From DATATB01 sp036268995 (lineage in GTDB: Bacteria; Planctomycetota; Planctomycetia; Pirellulales; PNKZ01): DNA of 62,002 nt. Each line of letters starts with the position of its first letter. The stretch's first letter is position 1. Position numbers and translations under genes: made by a program. The notes beneath the pieces are model-generated. The model made no database searches. It worked only from the letters and a program-made list of their open reading frames with translations, and was not told the DNA's origin. Below, piece by piece: positions 8,222 through 16,256 of the stretch. Location of the stretch: NCBI GenBank assembly GCA_036268995.1, contig DATATB010000116.1:1-62002 (forward strand). Direction: 5' to 3'.

Positions 8222-9652
8222 CTATTCCACGGCGGCCTGCACACCGCCGGCCAGGAGCTCGTCTTCTTCGTCGCGGCTGATGAGAATTTCAGGCCGGTAA
8301 CCGCCGCGCGAGCGGTCGTAGAAGATAATGAGCACAAAGAGCACGACCAAGGCCACGGGCAGCAGCGAGACCGTGCGAAACGCCATCCGGTAGCCATGCG
8401 CCTGGGCGTCGGACGCCAGTTTCACCTCTTCGCTGGCTGCCGGCAGCTTCTCGACGCGGGCATGGTCCACGGCGATATAGCGATCGCCTTCCTTTTTGAG
8501 GATATCCGGCAGCGCGGCCTGCGGTGCATGCTCTTCTGCATAGGCCACCGCATTCACGTCCACGATCCGGCCCATCTGCGGCAGGACCTGCGAAATCGAC
8601 AAGTTACCGACCGAACCCATCAAGGCCAAAGCCAAGGCGCCGCCCTTGGGAAACCGCTCGGCCGTGACGCCTAGCATCGTCGGCCAGAAGTACGCGATAC
8701 CCAGGCCAAAGATCGTGGCATAGCCAAATGCCGTGGCCGCGCTGTCGGCATAGCTGAGCAGTCGCAAGCCCACGCCCGCCAGGATCGCCGAGACGGTGAG
8801 CATGCCGACTGGCGAAATGCGATGCGCAATCGGCCCGGCAAAATGCCGGAGCACGAACATCATGCCCGACGTATAGACCAGGATCAGCGTGCCCGAGATA
8901 TGGGCCGTGCTGGTCATCACCGACTCTTGCCATTTTTGCGGCCCCAACTCGGTCGCCGCGGTCAACAGCATGCAGACGGCCCAGACCAGGAACAGCGGCC
9001 GCACGCACTCTTTGAGCATATCGCCGGTCGAGACTCCGGAGGCCACGCGTTCGGTCTGCGGAAACTGGGCGGGCAGGAGCATCAGCCCATACACGGCAGC
9101 CGGAAACACGATCAGGCACAAGCTCAGTTGCCAGTTCCAGCCCAGGCCGGGAAGCTGGATGAACGACAAGTCCAGCCCCTTGCCCACCAGCCGCGCGGTG
9201 ATGCCGCCGATGACCAGCCCGCCCGGCCACCACGCGTGCAGGATGTTGAGGTAATGCGTCTTGCGGTCGGAATACAGCGTGGCGATCAGTGGGTTGATGC
9301 CCACTTCGGTAAAGCCATTGCCGCAGCCCATCAGCAGCGAAGCCGCGAACAACCATGCGTAGCTGATGTCCGAATGGGGCGCAAAGATCGTGCCCAGCGA
9401 TCCCAACAAGTGGCTGGCCAAGGCCAGATACATCATCCGCTTGATTCCCAGCAGGTCGCAGATAAAGCCGCCAAAGAGCATCGACAAGGCCATGCCCATG
9501 AACACGGCGCCTTCGATGCTTCCCTTCTGAGCCTGCGTGAGGTGGAATGCGTCGCCCATGTCCTGCAAGATGTCGCCGCGCACCACGAACGTGAATGCCG
9601 ACGTTATCAGGGCAATGCAGCTACACACGAACAGCCAGCGGCGATTCACCAT
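8222..9652 (-). CDS. MFS transporter, FHS (fucose/glucose-galactose) type
   Basis: 476 residues from the ATG at 9652 (MVNRRWLFVCSC); longer in-frame extensions upstream are GC-driven. About twelve hydrophobic helices are present. The MFS loop 2-3 motif is seen as GGFICDLLGIKR, and the helix 4-5 region reads NGFTEVGINPLIATLY followed by NILHAWWPGG. These are typical of the FHS subfamily of sugar-proton symporters. Unusual is a hydrophilic loop of roughly 60 residues before the last helix (DVNAVAYAEEHAPQ... to AQAHGYRMAF). The likely role is uptake of a sugar or sugar derivative; the substrate cannot be read from the sequence. Confidence 0.85.
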   Translation of the reverse strand: MVNRRWLFVCSCIALITSAFTFVVRGDILQDMGDAFHLTQAQKGSIEGAVFMGMALSMLFGGFICDLLGIKRMMYLALASHLLGSLGTIFAPHSDISYAWLFAASLLMGCGNGFTEVGINPLIATLYSDRKTHYLNILHAWWPGGLVIGGITARLVGKGLDLSFIQLPGLGWNWQLSLCLIVFPAAVYGLMLLPAQFPQTERVASGVSTGDMLKECVRPLFLVWAVCMLLTAATELGPQKWQESVMTSTAHISGTLILVYTSGMMFVLRHFAGPIAHRISPVGMLTVSAILAGVGLRLLSYADSAATAFGYATIFGLGIAYFWPTMLGVTAERFPKGGALALALMGSVGNLSISQVLPQMGRIVDVNAVAYAEEHAPQAALPDILKKEGDRYIAVDHARVEKLPAASEEVKLASDAQAHGYRMAFRTVSLLPVALVVLFVLIIFYDRSRGGYRPEILISRDEEDELLAGGVQAAVE

Positions 9653-9816
9653 GGACAATCGATCCTGTAAATGAGAGCGGAAGGGGCCGAAGCCGGCAGG
9701 ACAAACGCGTGGGAGCCGCACGAATCCAAGACACGCAATATAGTTGGCCCAAGACCCACGGTAAACGCGCCGGCCCCGAGAATTGGGCCGCGGGCTACGG
9801 CACATGAATGTGCCGG

Positions 9817-10329
9817 CTATTTCGTGCGTGCCCGGCCGGCTACTAGGGCGGCAATGTCCAGCGTGCTGACGATGCCGACCGGCTTGTGCCCGTCGCCGTC
9901 GACCACCACGACCCGGTGAACGTGCTGGCGGACCATTTCGTCGGCCACTTCGGCCACGGGCGTGGTCGTTTTGCAGGTGACGACCTGCACGCGCATGGCG
10001 TCCTTGACGTGCATCCGCTCCAGCGCCCGGCGAAATCCGCCAAAGCCTTGCGGCAGCGGATGCTGAAAACCGTCGGCCTGGTTGTCGAGCCAGGTTTCGC
10101 GGTCGCCAACTTGCTCATCAAGCGTTTCGAGCATCTCTTCGATCCGCACCAGGTCGCTACGGCTGACAATACCCACCAACTGGCCCTGCGAGACGACCGG
10201 CGCGCCGCTGATTTGCGACTGGATCAACAAATGACGCAGCTCGGCCAGCGACTGTTCCGGGCCGACAACGATCGGATTGGCATGCATAATGTCGCCGGCA
10301 GTGACGTCGGCAAACGGACGGGCGGGCAT
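9817..10329 (-). CDS. Protein with paired CBS domains
   Basis: 170 residues from the ATG at 10329 (MPARPFADVTAGDIM), preceded by a GGAG ribosome site. It consists of two CBS motifs only. The first is DIMHANPIVVGPEQSLAELRHLL...GAPVVSQGQLVGIVSRSDL (about 10-60). The second is MRVQVVTCKTTTPVAEVADEMVRQHVHRVVVVDGDGHKPVGIVSTLDIAALV (about 115-165). CBS pairs bind adenine nucleotides such as AMP, ATP or SAM and usually act as energy sensors. No catalytic domain is attached, so its partner is unknown. It lies downstream of folD on the same strand. Confidence 0.85.
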   Translation of the reverse strand: MPARPFADVTAGDIMHANPIVVGPEQSLAELRHLLIQSQISGAPVVSQGQLVGIVSRSDLVRIEEMLETLDEQVGDRETWLDNQADGFQHPLPQGFGGFRRALERMHVKDAMRVQVVTCKTTTPVAEVADEMVRQHVHRVVVVDGDGHKPVGIVSTLDIAALVAGRARTK

Positions 10330-10355
10330 GGGCGTGCTCCGGGGAAATGAGGAAC

Positions 10356-10431
10356 GATGAATGCGGAATGATGAATGACGACGAGGAAGATGGTGGGCGG
10401 ACGCAGCTCGTATTTCTATTCCGCATTCATC
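10356..10431. repeat. 14-bp inverted repeat between folD and the CBS gene
   Basis: GATGAATGCGGAAT at 10356-10369 recurs as its exact reverse complement at 10418-10431, separated by 48 bases. Related ATGAATG/CATTCAT words surround both arms. The arms contrast with the GC-rich surroundings and could form a hairpin in the folD-CBS transcript. Such short ATGAATG-type repeats look like dispersed intergenic elements. Confidence 0.5.
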
Positions 10432-10454
10432 ATTCATACTTCCGCATTGTATTT

Positions 10455-11315
10455 TCACACCTGCCGGCGGGCGGCTGCCAGCGTGTTGTGCAATAACATC
10501 GTAACGGTCAACGGGCCGACGCCGCCGGGAACGGGCGTGATTGTGCCGGCCACTTGGGACACGCCGGCAAAATCGACGTCGCCAGCCAGCCCCTCGGGCG
10601 TGCGGTTCATGCCGACGTCCACGACCACGGCCCCCGGCTTGACCATGTCGGCCGTCACGAACCGCGCCCGGCCGATGGCCACGACCAGGATATCGGCAGA
10701 ACGTGTAATTTCGGCCAGGTTCGGCGTGCGGCTGTGGCAGACGGTGACCGTGGCATCGGCCCCAGGGCCGCGCTGCATGAGCATGTTGGCCAGCGGCTTG
10801 CCCACGATCTCGCTGCGGCCGACGATCACCACGTGCCGGCCGGCAATCGGCACTTCGTTGCGTACGAGCAATTGCTGAATCCCGTGCGGCGTGCAGGGCA
10901 GGAAGCGCGGCCGCCCTTGCACGAGCAGTCCGACGTTTTCGGGATGAAAAGCATCCACGTCCTTGGCCGGGTGTACGGCGTGCAGGATGCGGCCGGAGTC
11001 CATCTGCGGCGTCAGCGGCAATTGCACCAGGATGCCGTGGACCAGGTGGTCCTTGTTCAGCCGATGGACCAGCTCGAGCAAATCGTCGAAGCCGGAATCG
11101 CTCGGCAAGCGGTGCAACACGCCTTCGATGCCGACCCGCTGGCAGGCTTCGCGCTTGTTGCGCACGTAGACTTCGCTGGCCGGATTCTCGCCCACCAGCA
11201 CGGCCGCCAGACACGGAACCACGCCGTTGTTTTCGATAAAGTCCGCGATCTGCTCGGCCAGTTCGGCTTGGATTTGCCGCGCTAAGGCCTTGCCGTCGAG
11301 AATGGCTGCCGTCAC
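10455..11315 (-). CDS. folD: Bifunctional methylenetetrahydrofolate dehydrogenase/cyclohydrolase
   Basis: 286 residues from a GTG at 11315 (VTAAILDGKALARQIQ) with an AGAGGG ribosome site. FolD converts 5,10-methylene-THF to 10-formyl-THF in two steps in the cytosol, supplying one-carbon units. Seen here: YVRNKREAC with the catalytic Lys (about 50-60), ILVQLPLTPQMD, the motif PAKDVDAFHPENVG, the NADP-binding segment HVVIVGRSEIVGKPLANML, and the C-terminal signature TPVPGGVGPLTVTMLLHNT. Length and motifs fit FolD closely. pgpA lies 140 bases upstream on the same strand. Confidence 0.97.
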   Translation of the reverse strand: MTAAILDGKALARQIQAELAEQIADFIENNGVVPCLAAVLVGENPASEVYVRNKREACQRVGIEGVLHRLPSDSGFDDLLELVHRLNKDHLVHGILVQLPLTPQMDSGRILHAVHPAKDVDAFHPENVGLLVQGRPRFLPCTPHGIQQLLVRNEVPIAGRHVVIVGRSEIVGKPLANMLMQRGPGADATVTVCHSRTPNLAEITRSADILVVAIGRARFVTADMVKPGAVVVDVGMNRTPEGLAGDVDFAGVSQVAGTITPVPGGVGPLTVTMLLHNTLAAARRQV

Positions 11316-11454
11316 CAGGGAACCCTCTTGGCTTGGAGCGGGTGGGGAGAGGGCGACACGGCACCCCCGGGGCATGCGCATCTTGCGCGGACGTGGGCCA
11401 CATTCTAGTGAACGACCGACCGGCTCAACAGGGCCGGCACTTTTGGCCCAGGCT

Positions 11455-11949
11455 TTATGCTTGAGCGGCGAGCACCAGCCACAGCAGCAGCCGCAGGGCC
11501 AGATTCGAATACAGACCGGCGATCCAATCGTCGGCCATAATACCCAGCCCCTCGGGCAGCCGCTCGAACTGCCGGGCCGGCGGCGGCTTGGTGATATCGA
11601 ATAGCCGGTGTAGCAAAAACCCGGCCAGCACGGTGCTCCAGCTCCAATCGCCGATCGCGAAAAACGTGATCGGCACGCTGGCGATTTCGTCCAACACGAT
11701 CGAACCGGGGTCTTTGCCCGTGCCAAGCTGCCGGGCAGCCCGGGTGCAAATCGGAATGCCGGCCAGGCAAATCACGATCGTGGCCACGGCCATAGCCGGC
11801 AGGCCGAGCTGGTCTAAACCCCAGGCCAAGGGTAACCCTAGCAGCGTGCCAAATGTGCCCGGCGCCCAGGGAATAAAGCCCACCCAGAAGCCGGTTGCCA
11901 GGAAGACAGCCGGCTTAAAGCCGCCCCCGGGTGTGCTTTGCTGCTGCAA
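11455..11949 (-). CDS. pgpA: Phosphatidylglycerophosphatase A
   Basis: 164 residues. PgpA dephosphorylates phosphatidylglycerol phosphate to phosphatidylglycerol at the inner membrane. Family motifs are clear: GFIPWAPGTFGTLLGLPLA near the N-terminus, KDPGSIVLDEI in the middle, and FDITKPPPARQFERLPEG-LGIMADDWIAGLYSN towards the C-terminus, which together hold the metal-binding acidic residues. About four transmembrane helices are present. It is the upstream gene of the leftward pgpA-folD-CBS group. Confidence 0.95.
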   Translation of the reverse strand: MQQQSTPGGGFKPAVFLATGFWVGFIPWAPGTFGTLLGLPLAWGLDQLGLPAMAVATIVICLAGIPICTRAARQLGTGKDPGSIVLDEIASVPITFFAIGDWSWSTVLAGFLLHRLFDITKPPPARQFERLPEGLGIMADDWIAGLYSNLALRLLLWLVLAAQA

Positions 11950-12074
11950 GACGAAGCCCCGTTCGATCTAAACTGGCCGATTTGATGCTAGCTGGTCATT
12001 GCTTTCAAAAGATGCTGTCTGCCCACGATGGGTAAACAGATATGGTGGTAGCATGTTAAGTCAAGTATATTCAA

Positions 12075-12103
12075 TTGACGAGAAAGCAAATGACCACCAT
12101 GAT
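12075..12103 (+). promoter_or_regulatory. Weak promoter candidate upstream of the sulfite reductase
   Basis: TTGACG (12075-12080, 5/6) is followed after 17 bases by CATGAT (12098-12103, 4/6). It lies in a locally AT-rich stretch (about 12030-12125) that stands out from its surroundings, 87 bases before the gene start. Confidence 0.3.
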
Positions 12104-12189
12104 AGTCATATTGCTGATCTTTAACCTGCCTCCAATTCATCTCTACTCTTCTCTGCGCCGAATAGCCCGAGGCGTTCGAGGATTCCCGC

Positions 12190-13974
12190 ATGGCCACTGA
12201 CGAAAAAGAAAAGCTGAGCGCGGTCGAAGTCGCGAAGGCCGAGAGCAACTACCTCCGCGGCGAGATCGGCCAGGAGCTGATCGACGCCAACGATTTCTTC
12301 GGCAAAGACAGCATTAACCTGCTGAAGCACCACGGCACTTATCAGCAAGACAATCGCGACGAGCGAGCGGCCGGGCGCGGGGCCGGCGGCAAGAGCACCA
12401 AGAGCTTCATGTTCATGGTGCGCACCAAGATTCCTGGCGGCAAGCTCACCAGCGAGCAACTGCTCGGCGAGCTGGACCTGTGCGACGAGGTGGGCAACAC
12501 GACCTTGCGCATCACGAGCCGTCAGGGGCTGCAATTGCACGGCGTGCTCAAAGACAATCTCAAGCAAACGATTCGCCGGATCAACGATATTCAACTCTCG
12601 ACGCTGGCCGCCTGCGGCGACGTCGAGCGCAACGTGATGTGCTGCCCGGCCCCGCATCACACCGATGCGGTCCACCGGCAGATGCAGGATCTGGCCGACC
12701 AATTGGCCGCGCATCTCTGCCCCCGCACCCGCGCCTATCACGAGCTGTGGCTCACGGATCCCGATACCGGCGAGCAGCAGTTGTGCGGCGGCGGGGCCGA
12801 AGGGCACGAAGTCGAGCCAATCTATGGTCCCACGTATCTGCCCCGCAAATTCAAGACGGCCATTGGCTTGCCGGGCGACAACTGCGTCGACCTGTATGCC
12901 AACGACTTGGGCCTGATGGCCGTTTGCGAGGATTTCCGCATCGTCGGCTACAACGTGCTGGTGGGCGGAGGCATGGGCGTCACGCCCAGCGCTAAGAAAA
13001 CTTTTCCGGCCGTCGCCAAGCGGATGGCCTACATCCGGCCCGACCAGGTGATCGACGTGGCCACGGCCATCATCATGGTGCAGCGCGACTACGGCAATCG
13101 GGTCGACCGCAAGGTGGCCCGCATGAAGTATCTGATCGCCGACTGGGGCCTGGAAAAGTTCAAGGCCAAGGTTGAGGAGTACTATGGTCAGCGGCTGGCC
13201 GATCCGCACCCGCAAGACGTACACGGATTCGACGATCACTTGGGCTGGCACGAGCAGGGCGACGGCCGCTGGTTCTACGGCTTGAACGTGGAAAACGGCC
13301 GCATCGCCGACCACGAGGATTGGAAGCTCAAGACCGCGCTGCGCGAGATTTGCAGCACCTATCGCCCCGGCATCCGGCTCACGGCCCACCAGAGCCTGCT
13401 CTTCACCGACGTGGCCGAGGAAAATCGCGAGCCAATCGAGCAAGTGCTCCGCAACCACGGCATCAAGCTCTCGCACGAAATCTCGGAGGTCCGCCGCTGG
13501 TCGATGGCCTGCGTGGCTTGGCCCACCTGCGGGCTCTCGATCACCGAGGCCGAGCGCGAACTGCCGGGATTGGTCGACAAGCTCGAGGTCGAGTTGGCGC
13601 GGCTGGGATTGTCGCAGGAAGTCTTCACGCTGCGAATGACCGGCTGCCCCAACGGCTGCGCGCGGCCCTACAACTGCGACATCGGCCTGGTGGGCAAGAC
13701 GGCCGGCAAGTACACGGTCTTTGTGGGCGGCCGCCGGCTGGGCGACCGGCTCAATTTTATTTACAAGGATCTGGTTCCGGCCGAGATGGTCGTGCCCACA
13801 CTCGTGCCGCTGTTTGTGTATTTCCGCCACGAGCGGACGGCCGGCGAAACGTTCGGCGATTTCTGCCATCGCAAAGGCGCCAGTGACCTGTTGGCATGGA
13901 CGACCAGCTTTGAATCCGACCAGGACATCCACCCGACCGCAAGCAATGGAAACGGCAACGCCTCGGCCCACTGA
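12190..13974 (+). CDS. cysI: Assimilatory sulfite reductase hemoprotein (siroheme-[4Fe-4S])
   Basis: 594 residues. It reduces sulfite to sulfide with six electrons for cysteine synthesis, using ferredoxin or a flavoprotein partner. Both cysteine pairs of the siroheme-Fe4S4 site are visible: ACVAWPTCGLSITEAER around residues 440-455 and TGCPNGCARPYNCDIG around 480-495. The internal duplication typical of the family is present, with 'TLRITSRQGLQLHG' in the first half and 'GIRLTAHQSLLFTD' in the second. 'PTCxLxITEAER' favours sulfite over nitrite reductase, although siroheme nitrite reductases are close relatives. The Ser/Asn-rich tail overlaps the next gene by 29 bases, so the three genes 12190-15231 are probably one operon. 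Confidence 0.9.
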   Translation: MATDEKEKLSAVEVAKAESNYLRGEIGQELIDANDFFGKDSINLLKHHGTYQQDNRDERAAGRGAGGKSTKSFMFMVRTKIPGGKLTSEQLLGELDLCDEVGNTTLRITSRQGLQLHGVLKDNLKQTIRRINDIQLSTLAACGDVERNVMCCPAPHHTDAVHRQMQDLADQLAAHLCPRTRAYHELWLTDPDTGEQQLCGGGAEGHEVEPIYGPTYLPRKFKTAIGLPGDNCVDLYANDLGLMAVCEDFRIVGYNVLVGGGMGVTPSAKKTFPAVAKRMAYIRPDQVIDVATAIIMVQRDYGNRVDRKVARMKYLIADWGLEKFKAKVEEYYGQRLADPHPQDVHGFDDHLGWHEQGDGRWFYGLNVENGRIADHEDWKLKTALREICSTYRPGIRLTAHQSLLFTDVAEENREPIEQVLRNHGIKLSHEISEVRRWSMACVAWPTCGLSITEAERELPGLVDKLEVELARLGLSQEVFTLRMTGCPNGCARPYNCDIGLVGKTAGKYTVFVGGRRLGDRLNFIYKDLVPAEMVVPTLVPLFVYFRHERTAGETFGDFCHRKGASDLLAWTTSFESDQDIHPTASNGNGNASAH

Positions 13975-14419
13975 GTTGCCAGTTGGCACGTCGCGGCTGG
14001 CCGCCGAATCGCCTTCCAGCCCGCTCCGCGCCTGGATGACGCGCGTGCTGTGGATCGCCGCCGGCTACAACCTGCTGGCCGGCGCGGGCATGCTCTGCCT
14101 GGTGCACGAAGGCTATAAGCTGCTGGGCATCGAAAAGCCCGAGCTGCAACTGCCCGTGCAGTTGGTGGGCATGCTGGTGGCGGTTTTTGGCCTGGGCTAT
14201 GCACTGGTGGCCATCGATCCGATCACCAATCGCAACGTGCTGCTGTTGGGTTTTTTGACAAAGCTGCTCGGCCCGCTGTTGGCGCTCTACTACGTGGCGG
14301 TCGGCAAGCTGCCGCTGGTCTTCATTGCCGTGCTGTTGGTGTCCGACCTGGTGTACTTGCCGCCGTTTGCGATGATTCTCGCGCACCTCCGCCGGCAGCG
14401 GCGTGCCAGCCTCGCATGA
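13946..14419 (+). CDS. Small four-helix membrane protein, function unknown
   Basis: 157 residues from the ATG at 13946 (METATPRPTELP), which overlaps the end of the sulfite reductase gene. After a Pro/Ser-rich N-terminus of about 35 residues there are four hydrophobic helices: WIAAGYNLLAGAGMLCLV, VQLVGMLVAVFGLGYALVA, LLGFLTKLLGPLLALYYVAVG and LPLVFIAVLLVSDLVYLPPFA. A basic tail (HLRRQRRASLA) ends the protein. Its stop overlaps the start of the next gene (ATGA), which shows tight coupling. No family was recognised. The position between a sulfite reductase and a sugar kinase does not settle its role. Confidence 0.7.
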   Translation: METATPRPTELPVGTSRLAAESPSSPLRAWMTRVLWIAAGYNLLAGAGMLCLVHEGYKLLGIEKPELQLPVQLVGMLVAVFGLGYALVAIDPITNRNVLLLGFLTKLLGPLLALYYVAVGKLPLVFIAVLLVSDLVYLPPFAMILAHLRRQRRASLA

Positions 14420-15231
14420 CCGCCCTTTCGTCGCGCCGCATGCTCTTCTGGACCGATCCGGCAATGAGCGGCTGGTGCGGGCCCGACGCATGCGCAGTCT
14501 ACGAAAGGATCGTGGGCCTGCGGCCGGCCGGCAATTATCACGAAAAGCAGGGGCGCTCGACCGGCCTGTATTATCTCGACGGTCCGCACGGCCCCGAGCC
14601 GATCTACCTGAAAAAATATCACCGGCTGCCGTGGCCGATGCGCTGGCTGGCGGCCTTGCGGCAATTTCCGGGACCGCACGAGCTGCACTTGCTGCACATG
14701 GCCTCGGCGCTAGGCATCCAGGTGCCGCAGCCGGTTTTTGCCGGGGCCGACCGGCGGCACGCTTGCCGCAGTTTTCTGGCCGTGCGCGAACTGAGCGGCT
14801 TCGAGCCACTACACGAATATATTCCGCGGCGCTTTTCGCAGTTAGCAAAGCCCGGCGATGCGGCCCACAAACAAGCCCTCAGCCGCCGCATTGCCGACAT
14901 TGCCCGCCGCCTGCACGCGGCCCGTTGGTATCATCGCGACTTTTATCTCTGCCATCTGTTCATCCGCGTCACAGGCCCGGAGCCGGATGCCTTCGAGTTG
15001 GCGATGATCGACTTTGGCCGGCTGCTGCACTCGCGCCGCGCGCGTTGGCGGATCAAAGACCTGGCCGAGTTGCTCTTTTCGGCCGACGTGCCCGGCATCA
15101 CGCGCACCGACCGGCTGCGCTTCTTGAAGCACTATCTCGGTCAGCCGCGACTCGACGCCGCCGGCCGCCGCCTCGCCCGGCGCCTGGAGCACAAGGCCGC
15201 CGGCTACCGCCGGCACAACGCCAAGGGGTGA
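14416..15231 (+). CDS. Lipopolysaccharide core kinase-like protein (WaaP/Kdo kinase family)
   Basis: 271 residues. The protein kinase-like fold of sugar kinases is visible: the Lys-containing strand (PIYLKKYHR, about 55-63), VRELSGFEPL, the catalytic loop WYHRDFYLCHLFI with the HRD Asp followed by 'HLF' (about 172-184), and the metal-binding MIDFGRLL (about 196-203). 'H-R-D-F-Y-x-x-H-L-F' is characteristic of the WaaP/KdkA group, which phosphorylates heptose or Kdo in the LPS core at the cytoplasmic face. Catalytic residues appear intact. It presumably acts on a lipid A-linked or other envelope glycolipid. Confidence 0.85.
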   Translation: MTALSSRRMLFWTDPAMSGWCGPDACAVYERIVGLRPAGNYHEKQGRSTGLYYLDGPHGPEPIYLKKYHRLPWPMRWLAALRQFPGPHELHLLHMASALGIQVPQPVFAGADRRHACRSFLAVRELSGFEPLHEYIPRRFSQLAKPGDAAHKQALSRRIADIARRLHAARWYHRDFYLCHLFIRVTGPEPDAFELAMIDFGRLLHSRRARWRIKDLAELLFSADVPGITRTDRLRFLKHYLGQPRLDAAGRRLARRLEHKAAGYRRHNAKG

Positions 15232-15278
15232 GCCGCGACACAGGCTCGCCGACCCGCTCGAGCATGGCTTGAAGAATA

Positions 15279-15293
15279 TACCATTTAATGGTA
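15279..15293. promoter_or_regulatory. Perfect 7-bp palindrome, possible operator of the adjacent toxin-antitoxin pair
   Basis: TACCATT-T-AATGGTA (15279-15293) is a perfect inverted repeat in an AT-rich patch about 120 bases before the toxin remnant. Toxin-antitoxin operons are usually repressed by the antitoxin binding such palindromes, and the antitoxin here has a helix-turn-helix. This is inference from position and symmetry. Confidence 0.35.
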
Positions 15294-15401
15294 CATTTCA
15301 TGGACGGGGTGCAGGCGTTCCGGCGGAGAATGAGGCGCATCCTGTGGCCGCCGACGATTCGGGGAAAGGCTCAAAAACGCATTACGCCAATTGATTGACA
15401 A

Positions 15402-15784
15402 TTGCCAAGCCATCAAGACGCCTTTCGGCCGGAGGATTTGCTCGACTTCATCGAGCTGCCAGTTTTCTCCAGACGTTGGGCGAAACTTGGCCTCGACGAC
15501 GAAGGCGATCTGTCGGCGTTGCAGCTGTCTATCATGGCGGCGCCCCGCAAGGCGAAGGTCATCAAAGGCATCGCGGGCATACGAAAAATGAGATTCTCGC
15601 CCCGCGATGGCGCGTCGGCGGAAGTGGCGCGGCTCGCGTCCTCTATGTGTATTTCGAAGAATTCGGAATGGTTTTGCTCTGCCTCGTCTATGGGAAGAAT
15701 GAAATTGACAATATTTCCGACGCGGTGGCGAAGTATCTGAGCACCGTTGTCCGAGGAATCGAACAAGAACTCCGCCGTAGGTAG
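15402..15784 (+). pseudogene. RelE/HigB-like toxin interrupted by a one-base frameshift
   Basis: The protein must be read from two frames. The first frame (TTG at 15402, or TTG at 15432) gives DFIELPVFSRRWAKLGLDDEG...ALQLSIMAAPRKAKVIKGIAGIRKMRFSP. The second gives RWRVGGSGAARVLYVYFEEF followed by LVYGKNEIDNISD and ends at TAG 15782-15784. Together they form one complete RelE/HigB-like toxin of about 115-125 residues. The join is the C4 run at 15600-15603; one extra C restores the frame. The toxin is either inactivated or miscalled at a homopolymer. The intact antitoxin follows 36 bases later. Confidence 0.75.
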
Positions 15785-15820
15785 GGCTGAGCGTTACGCT
15801 CACAGCAGAAGGAGCAAACG

Positions 15821-16231
15821 ATGGCCGATAAGGACAAGAAGGACCGAAGAGCTGCGAAGAAAACCGCGACTCTTGGCGCCAGGATGAACAGCGTCGAGCG
15901 CGATTTGGTCGCGGGGCTCGAAGGGTTTCTTGCTGACTTGAAAGGCGACAAGCCGATCGAGAAGAAGTACACGTGCCGCCGCGTCGTTTTAGATCTGGTG
16001 CCGCAACCGTACACGGTTGCCCGGGTCAAAGCAACAAGGCAACTGCTGAACGCAAGCCAAGGGTTGTTTGCGCAATTCCTCGGAGTCTCGGTGAAAGCGG
16101 TACGAGCCTGGGAGCAAGGCAGGACGCCCGGCGAAATGGCGTGCCGCTTCATGGACGAAATTCGGCACAACCCTGAATACTGGCGCAGCCGCCTACAAGA
16201 GTCGATCAAGATTCGCACGACCGGCTGTTAA
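15821..16231 (+). CDS. HTH (XRE/HigA-like) antitoxin
   Basis: 136 residues with a good AAGGAGC ribosome site. A Lys-rich N-terminus and a helical middle lead into a helix-turn-helix: LNASQGLFAQFLGVSVKAVRAWEQGR (about 85-110), where 'S...FA..LGVS...V.AWE.G' is the XRE pattern. The toxin-first, HTH-antitoxin-second order is that of HigBA-type modules. It probably represses its own operon; the palindrome at 15279-15293 is a candidate site. It remains open even though its toxin is frameshifted. It converges on the next gene with a gap of 25 bases. Confidence 0.8.
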   Translation: MADKDKKDRRAAKKTATLGARMNSVERDLVAGLEGFLADLKGDKPIEKKYTCRRVVLDLVPQPYTVARVKATRQLLNASQGLFAQFLGVSVKAVRAWEQGRTPGEMACRFMDEIRHNPEYWRSRLQESIKIRTTGC

Positions 16232-16256
16232 ACCAGGCCGGGATGCCAACTCGTCG

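Noticed and set aside
12121..13989. A 622-residue open frame antisense to the sulfite reductase gene
   Set aside because: It is a mirror of the coding strand's codon bias in GC-rich DNA and has no recognisable domain.
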